64,000 nt of DNA from Bacillota bacterium (lineage in GTDB: Bacteria; Bacillota; UBA4882; UBA8346). Below the pieces are notes generated by a model, which saw only the letters and a list, made by a program, of their open reading frames with translations, did no database searches and was not told where the DNA came from. How positions within the stretch are numbered: position 1 is the stretch's first letter; each line of letters begins with the position of its first letter. The stretch spans positions 248,001 through 312,000 of the forward strand of contig JAEYPR010000031.1 in assembly GCA_023410535.1 (NCBI GenBank). Direction: 5' to 3'. Below, piece by piece: positions 1 through 8,690 of this stretch. The translations under genes were made by a program, and so were the position numbers.

Positions 1-2559
1 AGCAATATCCAGGTAGGCTCGATTATATTTGGTGATAGAGCTTCTGGAGGTAAAATCTATAAAATAAAAACACTCCCTTCAGCTTATGTGGGATGTGACT
101 GGATCAGTACCGCCTGTGACTCTAAAAATTATACCGGTACGACATTGGCAACCTTTACTGTCAATACCGCGGCAATAGTTTATGTGGCAGTTGATGACCG
201 CGTGACTACGAAGCCTTCATGGCTGTCGAGCTGGACCGACACGGGCGATAATATCACTGACGATGAATCTCCATCAGTAACTTTCAGTTTATACAGCAAA
301 ACCTTTGGTTCGGGAGATCAAGTAACCCTTGGTCCGCAAAGCTATTCCGGCTCATGTACCGGATACTTTGTCCTCGCAAAGCTTAATAATACTTTGCCAT
401 CGATCAGTATTAACGATGTTACCGTTACCGAAGGTAACAGTGGGACGACGAACGCTGTCTTCACCGTGAGTCTCTCCAAGGCTTTTGCAGAAGCGGTTAC
501 TGTAAATTATGCAACCGTCGACGGTACCGCGACTACAGCGAACAACGATTATGTAGCCGCCGCCGGAACCATCACTTTCAATAGCGGCGAAACCTCGAAA
601 ACGATTAGCGTTATCGTTAATGGCGATACGGAAAAAGAAGAAGACGAGCTTTTCTATGTCGACTTAAGCAATGCATCTTCCAATGCGACGGTCACGACCA
701 GTCGCGGTACCGGGACGATTCTCGATGATGACCGGGTGCCGGCTGCTACGCCGACATTCAGCCTGGCCGGTGGCAATTACAACACGCCTCAGACCGTAAC
801 TATCAGCTGCGCCACCGATGGAGCCAAGATCTATTACACCAGCGACGGGACCGAGCCTTCGGAAACAGCTGCCTTATATCACGGCGATCCGATTGTTGTT
901 GGAAGTACGATGACGCTAAAAGCGAAAGCCTTCCTGAACGGTTGGAGGCCCAGTGCTACGGCAAGCGTATCATATACGATTCTGGGTACGATTGTCACAA
1001 ACCAGCCCGGCAATAATCAATCCGAAAATTCGCCGGCAGTGCTCAAGACGGCGCAGGGCTACCGAAACGATCAGTCGGTAAAATATAATGGAGCTACTTT
1101 GCTTTTGAGCAAAGGAAACAGCGGCCGGATCTCCGACCTCTGGTTGTACTATCCGAATATCAGCGGTTCCGGAACCGGACAGATTCCGGCAAACGCGAAG
1201 ATCGTCCAGGCTAAACTGGTTCTTACCGTAAAAAACATCACGGGAAACCTTTATGCGTCGCATGGATTTAAAATCTACACCATCACCGACCCCGACGGTT
1301 ACGGCGCGCCTTGCTTTGGTGCGGACGGAGTCCGGAATGGACTGGATTTCTATTACCGCGACCACCGGGCGGGAAAAAATCTGCCTTGGAAAAACAATGC
1401 AGCCGATATTACCGGCTTGTTGAATGAAAACTCCGCTGCGGATTCCTTCGGGTTTGTTCCGGCTTTATTCCAAGCGCAGGGAGAAAGCCAAATTCAACTG
1501 GATGTTACTTCGTCGGTCCAGGCTTGGTTAGGCGGTCAATCGAATCAAGGTTGGTTCCTGACCATCGATAATTCCGAAGGCTGGCAATCCGGCGACAGTA
1601 TCGAGTTTTACGGATTGGCTGAGACGGATGCCGCTAAACGGCCAATGTTGCAAATAAATTACCTTACCCAAGGCAGTGTGGCTTCCCAAGATCCGGTCAC
1701 AAATTTGACAGCGGTTTCCGGCGACAAACAGGTCGCGCTCTCTTGGACTCCGCCGGCGGTTTCCAATGGGGTGAAAATCGTCCGGAAAGCGGGATCAGTC
1801 CCCTTCGATTCCTTAGACGGAACCTTGGTTTACGACGGACCCGCAAGCAATGTGACAGATCAAGGCTTGACCAATGGCACCACCTATTATTACTCGGTTT
1901 TCGCTTACGATAGCTTGCGAAACTATAGTAATAAAGTTTGGACCAACGCGGTTCCAACCGTAGGTGGCGGGCAACCGGCCACGCCGAGCAATTTGACAGT
2001 CGTTATCTCCGGACAGAACCTGCAATTTACCTGGGCCAACAATACGGTGAACGCAAACTGGTATGTCCTTGAACAGCGGGAAAACGGTGGTGACTGGGTC
2101 GTTGTCGCCGCTCCCGAGGGTAGCTTGACCGCATACGCAACCGTTCTGGATGCTCCGGGTCTTGAATTAAAACCAAACACCGCATATCAATACCGGATTA
2201 AAGCGGTTAACGCCTATGGTTCTTCTGATTATGCCACGAGTGCTACGGTAACTACCCCGGATTTCCCAATGGCTCCGGTTGACCTCGCCTGGAAGATCGT
2301 CTCTTCGGGACGGGTCACCTTGACCTGGACGGATCGGGCTACGAATGAGACCGGTTACCGGATCGAGGTACTGAATGCCGCTAATTATGAAGTGCTCTGG
2401 CGGGTGAATCTTGCTTCCAACGCCGATGCCTATTCGGTGACCGGACTGACGCCCAGCGTCTCTTACATCATTAAGGTCGTTGTTCTTAACGGAACCGGCG
2501 AAGCGGCAGTCTGGACGGAACCGATTACGACCACTATCGATCCGAAAACCGGATTTTAA
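1..2559 (+). CDS. Multidomain surface/secreted protein, 5'-truncated by window edge (Calx-beta, chitobiase-like, DNRLRE-like, FN3)
   Basis: The frame is open from the first base, so the gene starts outside the window; the GTG at 88 is only the first in-frame start codon visible and has no convincing SD. Order of modules by nucleotide: a Calx-beta repeat at about 397-735 (EGNSGTTNA, then an acidic TILDDD end), a chitobiase C-terminal-like module at about 745-995 (IYYTSDGTEPS), a DNRLRE-like beta-sandwich at about 1000-1665 (LDVTSSVQAWL), and three fibronectin type III domains to the end. No catalytic domain, sorting motif or membrane anchor is visible in the C-terminal part. Such assemblies are typical of large adhesive or polysaccharide-binding extracellular proteins; that role is inference. 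The lipoprotein gene downstream also has fibronectin-like strands and may be functionally linked. Confidence 0.8.
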   Translation, partial: SNIQVGSIIFGDRASGGKIYKIKTLPSAYVGCDWISTACDSKNYTGTTLATFTVNTAAIVYVAVDDRVTTKPSWLSSWTDTGDNITDDESPSVTFSLYSKTFGSGDQVTLGPQSYSGSCTGYFVLAKLNNTLPSISINDVTVTEGNSGTTNAVFTVSLSKAFAEAVTVNYATVDGTATTANNDYVAAAGTITFNSGETSKTISVIVNGDTEKEEDELFYVDLSNASSNATVTTSRGTGTILDDDRVPAATPTFSLAGGNYNTPQTVTISCATDGAKIYYTSDGTEPSETAALYHGDPIVVGSTMTLKAKAFLNGWRPSATASVSYTILGTIVTNQPGNNQSENSPAVLKTAQGYRNDQSVKYNGATLLLSKGNSGRISDLWLYYPNISGSGTGQIPANAKIVQAKLVLTVKNITGNLYASHGFKIYTITDPDGYGAPCFGADGVRNGLDFYYRDHRAGKNLPWKNNAADITGLLNENSAADSFGFVPALFQAQGESQIQLDVTSSVQAWLGGQSNQGWFLTIDNSEGWQSGDSIEFYGLAETDAAKRPMLQINYLTQGSVASQDPVTNLTAVSGDKQVALSWTPPAVSNGVKIVRKAGSVPFDSLDGTLVYDGPASNVTDQGLTNGTTYYYSVFAYDSLRNYSNKVWTNAVPTVGGGQPATPSNLTVVISGQNLQFTWANNTVNANWYVLEQRENGGDWVVVAAPEGSLTAYATVLDAPGLELKPNTAYQYRIKAVNAYGSSDYATSATVTTPDFPMAPVDLAWKIVSSGRVTLTWTDRATNETGYRIEVLNAANYEVLWRVNLASNADAYSVTGLTPSVSYIIKVVVLNGTGEAAVWTEPITTTIDPKTGF

Positions 2560-2619
2560 GGGAAGTTTCGGCTAAAGACTGAAAACGTTAGAGGAGTCGA
2601 GGGAGGGATGACCTTTCCG

Positions 2620-2649
2620 TTTCCCGCTCTTCGCCAAAAGAGCGGGAAA
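2620..2649. terminator. Strong hairpin downstream of the Calx-beta/FN3 gene
   Basis: Perfect 12-bp stem TTTCCCGCTCTT / AAGAGCGGGAAA with a 6-base loop, about 60 bases after the stop codon. There is no clear T-run on the + strand, so intrinsic termination is uncertain; it could instead protect the mRNA 3' end. Confidence 0.4.
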
Positions 2650-2841
2650 TGGAACAGGGTAAAATAGACCTCCTGTTGCAATAGATTTTGGGAACGGATT
2701 TTTCATCTTTGAAGCATGGCTGGGCAAAGGATATCGTGGGATTTATTGCAACGGATGAGTCAAGGGGAATCGGTCGCGATAATTTTTGTCCCAAAATTTT
2801 AGTGCGACATATAAGCTTAGAAATAATAAGAAGGTGTAGAA

Positions 2842-3702
2842 ATGTACAAAAAACAGGCGATGAAAGTTTTTCTCCCGATCTGTATACTGGTAATTGGCGT
2901 ATTGAGTCTGGCTGGTTGTGGTGGCGGCGGCGGTTCAAAACCGGCTACTGTTTACCAAGCGATGGGCACCGGAGTAATTATGCAGAGCAAATCCTATGAA
3001 ACTGCCGGTTTGATCAAGAGCGCCTCGTTCATGCCGATCAATGCTTCCCTGAAACAGCTGGATCTGACCGCCCGCGGTTTCCGGGCTCAAACGGTCGGGA
3101 CGATTCGGGCAACGGCAGCCGTAACAGCGGATTTTTTGAGCAAGAACGTAACGTATATCTTTTTGACTTGGGATAAGGTGCCAAACGCAACGCACTACCA
3201 AATATCATATAACGGAAATAAAGTTTGGGACTCCAGTAGCGTCAGTTCAAGCGACCCCGCTTTTAGTTTGGCCGACCCCCAAGCGTATCTGGATTTAGAT
3301 GGCGAACTATCGATGATTACCGCAGCCGGGACCTATTCGTTCCAGATCAATGCTTTAAACGGGGATGCAGTTGTTTATCAATTTTCAACGGTTTCAGCGT
3401 CTTTGGGAATGACGCTTGGGAATTTCCCAACCGATATTACGTATGCTTCCGGAACCCAACAACTCGCTTGGACCGGGGTAACGGGCGCCAATGGCTATCG
3501 GGTCAGAATTTACAGTGACTCAACCTATACTACCAGACTTTATGATAGCGGAGCGACCCTGATTAGTGGGACCAGCTATAGTCTGGCGGGAAAAGGTTTG
3601 ACAACCGGTACTTACTATGGGGTCATCGTTGACGCCATCGCGTTGGACGGCAGCGGTCGGGCGTTGGAGATAACCCGGGGGATCGGTGGTCTTACATACT
3701 GA
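2842..3702 (+). CDS. Putative lipoprotein with fibronectin-like C-terminal region
   Basis: 286 aa. The N-terminus has basic residues, a hydrophobic stretch and a lipobox ending LAGC (Cys about residue 28) followed by a Gly run, so it should be lipidated and exported. The rest is Ser/Thr/Gly-rich with repeated aromatic-centred strands (TYIFLTWDKVPNATHYQ, QQLAWTGVTGANGYRVRIY), which resemble fibronectin type III beta-sandwiches. The start at 2842 is supported by AAGGTG 5-6 bases upstream. It follows the large Calx-beta/FN3 protein on the same strand after a 280-base gap with a hairpin, so it is probably a separate transcript. I do not recognise the family; a surface binding or structural role is inference. 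Confidence 0.7.
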   Translation: MYKKQAMKVFLPICILVIGVLSLAGCGGGGGSKPATVYQAMGTGVIMQSKSYETAGLIKSASFMPINASLKQLDLTARGFRAQTVGTIRATAAVTADFLSKNVTYIFLTWDKVPNATHYQISYNGNKVWDSSSVSSSDPAFSLADPQAYLDLDGELSMITAAGTYSFQINALNGDAVVYQFSTVSASLGMTLGNFPTDITYASGTQQLAWTGVTGANGYRVRIYSDSTYTTRLYDSGATLISGTSYSLAGKGLTTGTYYGVIVDAIALDGSGRALEITRGIGGLTY

Positions 3703-3760
3703 GGCTAGTTTGGTCACGCGTACAAAACGATAGTTGTTAAATATTTTGTGGAATATCAAA

Positions 3761-3788
3761 GGGGCCGACACATCAGTCGGCCCCTCTT
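3761..3788. terminator. Bidirectional intrinsic terminator
   Basis: Stem GGGGCCGAC / GTCGGCCCC (9 bp) with loop ACATCA, then CTCTTTG on the + strand and CCCCTTTGATA on the - strand. It lies between the convergent lipoprotein and GH105 genes and can serve both. Confidence 0.75.
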
Positions 3789-3863
3789 TGCTGTTGAAAG
3801 TGGCTACTTTAGATTATTAATTTGGTCTTTCCTATTTGGTTCCGTTTTTTGGATGTGTAGCGA

Positions 3864-4988
3864 TCACTCCGGAGCCGCCAGATTCATTTCGGTACACATC
3901 AACAGAAAGGCGCCGGTGCCGTGAAGATCGTTTTCACTGCGCGGACGGGCAATATAATGCGGATAGTCGCCAATGCCGGTACCGATGCAGATGTCGCCGA
4001 TGATAATGCCGCCGTTCTCATCCGCGCCGAGCCGGTCAATGACCCCGTGGTATCCCTTCCAGGCCGATTCGAGATAGGACGGTTCGAGCAACCCCTTCCG
4101 GACCGCTTTGGCTACGGCGTAGACAAACAGACAGGAGCAGGATGTTTCCAGCCAGTTGTCGGGGCGATCGCCTTTATCCAATATCTGGTACCATAAACCG
4201 CTGGCCGGGTCTTGGAATTTCAAGATGGCGATGATCACGTCTTTGAGAATGGTAATCAACTGTTCGCGGTTTTCATGATCAGCGGGCAGGTAATCCAACA
4301 TATCCAACAGCGCGACCGGGTACCAGCCCATCGCCCGGCCCCAAAACTCCGGAGCGCAACCAGTTTCGGGGTCGGCCCAAACCGCTTCCTTACTTTGGTC
4401 CCAGCCGTGATAAAACAGCCCGGTCTTTGGATCCTTGGTATGCTTTTCAATGAGCAACGCTTGACGGACCAGCAGTTCAAAATAACTGGGATCATCAAAT
4501 GTGGCTCCGTATTGGATTCCAATCGGTCCGCCCATATAAAGCGAGTCCAACCACATCTGATTGGGGTAGCGGGTTTTGTGCCAGAAGCCGCCCTCGGCGT
4601 TCAACTTCCAGGCCGGTAACCACGAAAGCAGGGTGGTTAAGGCTTTGCGATACCGTTCGTCGCGGGTCTGTTCGTACAGGTTAAAAAGCAACACGCCCGG
4701 TTGAATATCGTCCAACTCGTCGGAATTATAGTTGACAATACTGCCGTCGGGCCGGATCAGACTGTCGACCCAGCGTTTGATATAGGTGAGGTACTTCTCG
4801 TCTTGCGTTGCCCGCCAGCAACGTTCCATCCCCAATAAAAAAACACCCTGGTGATAGTGGAAGCGGCCCACTGGCGGCAAGTCTTCGGGCGCAAATTTCT
4901 TCATCAGCGTGGCGCAGGCTTTTTCAGCCCATTGAAGGGGAGTCGGTTCAGCAGCGGTCTTGTTTGCTGTTGATTCAGGAAAACTCAT
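3864..4988 (-). CDS. Glycoside hydrolase family 105 (unsaturated rhamnogalacturonyl/glucuronyl hydrolase)
   Basis: About 374 aa, the normal length for YteR/YesR-type GH105 enzymes, which remove the 4,5-unsaturated uronic acid that polysaccharide lyases leave on pectin or glycosaminoglycan oligomers. The (alpha/alpha)6-barrel landmarks are visible: YHQGVFLLGMER, MWLDSLYMG containing the presumed catalytic Asp, FYHGWDQS with the family His, and WGRAMGWYPVALLDML. No signal peptide is seen, so it is cytoplasmic. The ATG at 4988 is preferred over the in-frame GTG at 4994 because AGAGG then lies 9 bases upstream. It sits alone between convergent and same-strand unrelated genes, but a uronate catabolism cluster occurs at 43-53 kb and could use its product. 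The substrate cannot be fixed from sequence. Confidence 0.88.
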   Translation of the reverse strand: MSFPESTANKTAAEPTPLQWAEKACATLMKKFAPEDLPPVGRFHYHQGVFLLGMERCWRATQDEKYLTYIKRWVDSLIRPDGSIVNYNSDELDDIQPGVLLFNLYEQTRDERYRKALTTLLSWLPAWKLNAEGGFWHKTRYPNQMWLDSLYMGGPIGIQYGATFDDPSYFELLVRQALLIEKHTKDPKTGLFYHGWDQSKEAVWADPETGCAPEFWGRAMGWYPVALLDMLDYLPADHENREQLITILKDVIIAILKFQDPASGLWYQILDKGDRPDNWLETSCSCLFVYAVAKAVRKGLLEPSYLESAWKGYHGVIDRLGADENGGIIIGDICIGTGIGDYPHYIARPRSENDLHGTGAFLLMCTEMNLAAPE

Positions 4989-5207
4989 CGTCACGTTCCT
5001 CTCTTCCGAATGATCATTCCATCAGCGTTGCAATGGTTTAGTGGATGTTATGAAATAAGTTAGCACAATTATAACATAAAAAGTGCATTTTATCGCCAAG
5101 AAAGCGATTATTTAACGTATTTTAACTCTGCCGATCATCTGTATTGATTAAAGAAATTGGTTGGTTAGTACAAAATGTTTTGAATTCGTCGCAAAGCAGC
5201 AAATAAG

Positions 5208-5235
5208 AAATCAGTTGCCTATTGACAACTGATTT
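5208..5235 (-). terminator. Intrinsic terminator of the outer-membrane barrel gene
   Basis: Perfect 10-bp stem AAATCAGTTG / CAACTGATTT with an 8-base loop. Read on the - strand it is followed by CTTATTTG, and it lies 38 bases after the barrel gene's stop. Confidence 0.6.
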
Positions 5236-5272
5236 TTATGTTGTTGACATACTACGCTAAGTTCACTTTCGC

Positions 5273-6088
5273 TCAAAACACCATCGCGACCCCAAACAGA
5301 TGATAGCGGTCATTGCCGACGCTGGTCTCTTGATAATTGTAGCGGTACGACAAACCCCACCGTTGGTTAAAGAACAGGTTGACCATAGCGGTGTCTTTGT
5401 TGTAGTAGCCGTCATGATTGTAGGTGACGGTATGTTTGGCGTCTAACTGTAGGAAATGGTGGTAGGTCGCTTTGAAGTTCAGTCCGGCGATCCAGGAGTA
5501 TTGGTCGTCGTCGATTTTGAAAGCGGCGAATCCCGGACCGGGATAATCGGCTAAACCGTCGCCGGTCTGATGATCCAGTTGCCCTCCGACCCAAGGAAAA
5601 ACGGTGCCTTGGAACGAGCCGGCGTCATAATTGAAATACCGTCCGGCCCGCAGATAGAGACTGGCGACATCCAGATCCAGGTCAAACCCGGGTAAGGGCA
5701 TTGGAGAGCCGATTAGCGGCAAATTTTTGCCCGAGAGATCCAGCTGTAAGTAGTTCACCCCGACTCCGACGGCGTTTTTGCCCTTGGCGTCCGCGGCGAA
5801 GTAGTAATCATAAATGAAATTGGCTCCTGTCAAATCACTATCGTTGATATCGGAAGTCCGGTAGAGAAAAAGGTTCCACTGGTATTTTTCGGTATCGATT
5901 GATTGCAGATAAAGACCCTTGGTGGCCTGGGTATCTTTTAGCTTCAGGCCGTACTCATCGTTTTGGTAGGTATTCTCCTCCATACCCCAATAAGGGGTGA
6001 CGATGGTGATCTGCTCCGCCATGGCGGGAGTAGCCCAAAGAATAGTTAACAATCCGACCGCTAACAGTAGTTTTTTCAAGAGATCCAT
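5273..6088 (-). CDS. Outer-membrane beta-barrel protein with signal peptide
   Basis: 271 aa. A Sec signal peptide (KKLLLAVGLLTILWATPAMAE) is followed by alternating polar/hydrophobic aromatic-rich strands and a C-terminal strand ending FGVAMVF; a terminal Phe is the usual BAM recognition signature. This points to a barrel of roughly 10-14 strands in an outer membrane. GGAGG lies 5 bases before the ATG. It overlaps the end of the upstream DUF4491-type gene by 13 bases, so the two are co-transcribed. No specific porin family was recognised; the GH105 gene downstream on the same strand raises but does not prove a role in oligosaccharide passage. Confidence 0.75.
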   Translation of the reverse strand: MDLLKKLLLAVGLLTILWATPAMAEQITIVTPYWGMEENTYQNDEYGLKLKDTQATKGLYLQSIDTEKYQWNLFLYRTSDINDSDLTGANFIYDYYFAADAKGKNAVGVGVNYLQLDLSGKNLPLIGSPMPLPGFDLDLDVASLYLRAGRYFNYDAGSFQGTVFPWVGGQLDHQTGDGLADYPGPGFAAFKIDDDQYSWIAGLNFKATYHHFLQLDAKHTVTYNHDGYYNKDTAMVNLFFNQRWGLSYRYNYQETSVGNDRYHLFGVAMVF

Positions 6089-6393
6089 CGTTTCCTCCGC
6101 TCATTGATCTTTTTTCGTTGGGGATTCTCCGGGTACCAGCCCTTTTTAACCCGCTCGCGCTGATGGAAAAGCTCGATGATACTCCAAAGCAATGTAAAGC
6201 CGGTGATGCCGAGTAACGCCCGGACCATGGTATTTTCAGCCATCACCGCCGCAATTAGGACTACGCCGCCTAAAACCAGAAAACAGGGCCACAAGGCGGT
6301 GCCAAAGAAGTACTCGCCCCAGATGACAATCGGGTGAAAGATCCCCACAATTACAAACATTGCCGCGCCGATGATGATGCCGTCCCAGTACAT
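6076..6393 (-). CDS. Small DUF4491-like integral membrane protein
   Basis: 105 aa with three hydrophobic segments, the motif GIFHPIVIWGEYFFG near the first, and a basic tail (ENPQRKKINERRKRW). The HPIVI..EY.FG pattern and the KGW(F/Y)P.NP end fit my memory of the DUF4491 family, whose function is unknown. I place the start at 6393 rather than the ATG at 6408 because GGAGG then sits exactly 8 bases upstream. It is the first gene of a two-gene operon with the outer-membrane barrel, whose start codon lies inside this gene's 3' end. Confidence 0.72.
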   Translation of the reverse strand: MYWDGIIIGAAMFVIVGIFHPIVIWGEYFFGTALWPCFLVLGGVVLIAAVMAENTMVRALLGITGFTLLWSIIELFHQRERVKKGWYPENPQRKKINERRKRWIS

Positions 6394-6507
6394 CGCGACA
6401 GCCTCCATTCAAGTTAAGATACCATTGTAATATACCAAAAAATTGGTTAATTATTCCTCGTCTTATCAACGGGAAAGCTGGTCTAATTATTTTGCAACTT
6501 AAATTGA

Positions 6508-6541
6508 CAAAAAAAGAAGGCTTCTCGCTTGAGAAGCCTTC
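6508..6541 (-). terminator. Intrinsic terminator of the 34-aa peptide gene
   Basis: Stem GAAGGCTTCTC / GAGAAGCCTTC (11 bp) with a GCTT loop at 6516-6541. Read on the - strand it is followed by TTTTTTTG, about 90 bases downstream of the small gene's stop codon. Confidence 0.7.
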
Positions 6542-6628
6542 GCTCTTACTTATTCGGAATCCTGCACGAAACGGATTCGTATCAACAAAAATGTTACTTG
6601 GTGCGGTTAAGTGAATTCCGAAATTATC

Positions 6629-6733
6629 CTAGCAACAACGTCGTTCCCGGCCGCCCAATAAACAGCAGAAGATAACGATAATGACGATAATCCAGATCCA
6701 CCACCAGCAACCGCCTCCGTCAAAACCTCCCAT
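6629..6733 (-). CDS. 34-aa Gly/Trp/Cys-rich small membrane peptide
   Basis: A 35-codon ORF reading MGGFDGGGCWWWIWIIVI..., then a Val/Ile/Phe stretch, paired Cys and a basic CCLLGGRERRCC end. AAGGAGG lies 8 bases before the ATG and a strong terminator follows, so it has every mark of an expressed monocistronic gene despite its size. The layout (Gly-rich head, one hydrophobic helix) resembles the small YjcZ-type peptides of sporulating Firmicutes, but the tri-Trp and the Cys pairs differ and homology is not shown. Function unknown. Confidence 0.75.
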   Translation of the reverse strand: MGGFDGGGCWWWIWIIVIIVIFCCLLGGRERRCC

Positions 6734-7003
6734 AGCTTTCACCTCCTTAGCAAACCTTCGGAGCATCCAACCCACGGAAGTTAATATTATGATATGTTGC
6801 AGCGATTTTAAGGGAAATAGGGTTTAAGTATTTTCTGACGGACCGCTTTAGGTCATTTGTTTATGGCAAGGTTATCTTGCGTAGGTGGGCAGCCTTTAAG
6901 CACTTCTTGGACCAATGCTACATAATATATGACGTAACCAATTAAGCGGGATCAAATTTAATTTAGCAAATATTTAAATGGAGTCGGGTGGTGGGCGATA
7001 GCG

Positions 7004-7300
7004 ATGGGTGAATATCAAACCGTTTTAAAGGTGATTGCCGATGAAACAAGATTTGAGATCATCGCCTTGCTTTTGGAGAAGGCATATTGCGTAAAAGCCA
7101 TTGCCCGGCATATCAACCTTTCGGAGGCGGCGATTTCGCAGCATTTGCAGATTTTACGCCGGGCGGGTTTAGTGAAAGGGGAAAAACGGGGTTATTGGAC
7201 GTATTACTCGGTAGAGCGGGATTATTTGTTGCAGATGGTCGATGAATTTCGTTTGAAAATTGGATCTCTTCAGGGGAAGTCCTTCGCAGAATGTGAATAG
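7004..7300 (+). CDS. ArsR/SmtB-family winged-helix regulator
   Basis: 98 aa, about the family size. The wHTH is complete: KVIADETRFEIIALLLEKAYCVKAIARHINLSEAAISQHLQILRRAGLVKGEKRGYWTYYSV, with the recognition helix in SEAAISQHLQ and the wing in EKRGYWTYYS. ArsR proteins are dimeric repressors released by metals or redox signals. Only one Cys occurs near the N-terminal helices (AYCVKA) and one near the end (FAECE), so the classical CVCDL metal site is absent. The thioredoxin gene begins 34 bases downstream and is probably its co-transcribed target; a redox-sensing role is inference. Confidence 0.85.
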   Translation: MGEYQTVLKVIADETRFEIIALLLEKAYCVKAIARHINLSEAAISQHLQILRRAGLVKGEKRGYWTYYSVERDYLLQMVDEFRLKIGSLQGKSFAECE

Positions 7301-7334
7301 AAAGCAGGAGAGAAGAAAAAATGAGGTGTGAGCT

Positions 7335-7652
7335 ATGTTGGATGTAACTGCAAATACCTTTACGAGCGAGATTATCAATACCTCAGGCGTGACGCTGGTT
7401 GATTTCTGGGCGCCTTGGTGCGGACCATGCCGGATGGTGGGTCCGATCCTTGAGCAAATTGCCAAAGAACAAGCCGACCGCTTGCGCGTGGCAAAAGTCA
7501 ATATTGATGAAAACCCGGAACTGGCATCGAATTATGGGGTAATGTCAATCCCGACGATGTTAATCTTTAAAGACGGTAAAGTGGTTGACGAATTTGTCGG
7601 GGCGATGCCGAAACGGACAATTGAAAGTAAGCTCAAACGTTGGTTGGGGTGA
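7335..7652 (+). CDS. trxA: Thioredoxin
   Basis: 105 aa, the standard single-domain size. The active site WCGPC follows the strand TLVDFWAP, and the cis-Pro is in MSIPTMLIFKDG. It reduces cytoplasmic protein disulfides using thioredoxin reductase, which is not in this window. GAGGTG lies 6 bases before the ATG. It follows the ArsR regulator in an apparent two-gene operon ended by a strong terminator. Confidence 0.93.
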   Translation: MLDVTANTFTSEIINTSGVTLVDFWAPWCGPCRMVGPILEQIAKEQADRLRVAKVNIDENPELASNYGVMSIPTMLIFKDGKVVDEFVGAMPKRTIESKLKRWLG

Positions 7653-7675
7653 ATTGAAGTCTTAGTGAGGAGATA

Positions 7676-7706
7676 AAACGGTCGCTACAGGTGGCGACCG
7701 TTTTTA
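7676..7706. terminator. Intrinsic terminator after trxA
   Basis: Stem ACGGTCGC / GCGACCGT with an 8-base loop, followed by TTTTTAT on the + strand and preceded by AAAA, so it can act in both directions between trxA and the convergent gene. Confidence 0.8.
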
Positions 7707-7732
7707 TGTGACTTGTTCATCACAATGAAGTG

Positions 7733-8356
7733 TCAAGCGGAATTGACATATTGTTTCTGCAACATTTCGGCCAAGAGTTTTTCTTTATTGGCCAGGTCGG
7801 CTTCGACGGCGCGACCGGCGTTATCCGGCGCCGTTTCCGAAGTGGTGGTCGGCGTTTGGTCTAAAACCTCCAAATCGGCATTGTCCAAAGGGGTGCTGCC
7901 GCCATTAGTTTGGTTTGCGCTCTGTTGCATCATTCGGTAATTGGATTGAAACTGCCGGTATTGTTCAAAGGTTTGTTCAAGTTTCGCTTCCATGTCGGGG
8001 ATCATCGCAATATTGAGGGGATAATTGTAGAGCAGGTATTTCCAGAAAGGAATGTTGGTCAGTTCGCTTTCTTGATAATTCTGATAGATCTGATTCTTAT
8101 GTTCTTCGGCAATGAGCGAAAGATACATCTCGCCAAGCTTCTGCGCCAAATCTTCATGGAGAAAAAGCCCCGGCTCCTCAAGTTCTTTGTTTTCCAGACG
8201 GACCACCCGAATTCCCAAACCTTTTAACAAGCTATAAACTTGTCCTTGCTTCTTTTCGAGGGCGTTTACTTGGTTTAACAGAGCGCAAACAATCACAAAA
8301 ATCCCTGCGCAGAACATTCCAATCAAATAAAGCACTGTGAATACTCCTTTATTCAT
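7733..8356 (-). CDS. Hypothetical membrane-anchored coiled-coil protein
   Basis: 207 aa. One N-terminal transmembrane helix (VLYLIGMFCAGIFVIVCALL) leads into a heptad-like stretch (NQVNALEKKQGQVYSLLKGLGIRVVRLENKELEE), a helical Glu/Gln/Tyr-rich middle, and a disordered Thr/Pro/Asp segment before a final helix (KEKLLAEMLQKQ). It is likely bitopic with the bulk on one side of the membrane. No SD is evident before the ATG. It is convergent to trxA and divergent from the nickel transporter. I do not recognise a family. Confidence 0.6.
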   Translation of the reverse strand: MNKGVFTVLYLIGMFCAGIFVIVCALLNQVNALEKKQGQVYSLLKGLGIRVVRLENKELEEPGLFLHEDLAQKLGEMYLSLIAEEHKNQIYQNYQESELTNIPFWKYLLYNYPLNIAMIPDMEAKLEQTFEQYRQFQSNYRMMQQSANQTNGGSTPLDNADLEVLDQTPTTTSETAPDNAGRAVEADLANKEKLLAEMLQKQYVNSA

Positions 8357-8523
8357 AGTCAGCTTTGCGGCGGAATGAATTTATTGTATTACTTATATAT
8401 CGGCAGCTTTTTATTAGTTTATAGTAGTTTTCCTGAAAGAATTTGAAAAGTTTTAAATTTACTCTTATTGCGTGGTGCCATAAAATTTAATTTTGTTACA
8501 CAGAAACTCGTCACCGCTTTGTT

Positions 8524-8535
8524 TTCTCGCGAGAA
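8524..8535. other. Perfect 12-bp palindrome in the 8357-8690 intergenic region
   Basis: TTCTCGCGAGAA stands alone in the 334-base gap between the coiled-coil gene and nikMN. It could be an operator half-pair or restriction-type palindrome; nothing else in the gap was interpretable apart from the NikR-type operator. Confidence 0.25.
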
Positions 8536-8643
8536 TGCCGTGGTCGACGGCAATTTATCGAGCGACATACTAGTTGATTTAGTTGCCGCGGAGAAATAAA
8601 ATCAAAGTTTACAATGATGCCCCATTGACTTTTTGAGATTTTG

Positions 8644-8670
8644 GTGTTACTTTTTTAAAAGAGGTAACAC
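8644..8670 (+). promoter_or_regulatory. Candidate NikR operator upstream of nikMN
   Basis: GTGTTAC, 13 bases, GTAACAC: a perfect 7-bp inverted repeat ending 20 bases before the nikMN start. NikR binds long-spaced inverted repeats, and GTGTTAC-type half sites are among the variants I remember for non-enterobacterial NikR. nikR itself is encoded 2.8 kb downstream, which makes repression of the uptake operon by nickel-NikR the natural reading. Confidence 0.75.
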
Positions 8671-8690
8671 AATGAGAGGATGAATCGCAG

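Noticed and set aside
2588..2938. Minus-strand open frame of 116 codons between the Calx-beta gene and the lipoprotein gene
   Set aside because: It overlaps the lipoprotein signal peptide and its SD, has no SD itself and no recognisable features.
4995..5207. Riboswitch or operator upstream of the GH105 gene
   Set aside because: AT-rich sequence without a conserved aptamer or a convincing inverted repeat apart from the terminator of the barrel gene.
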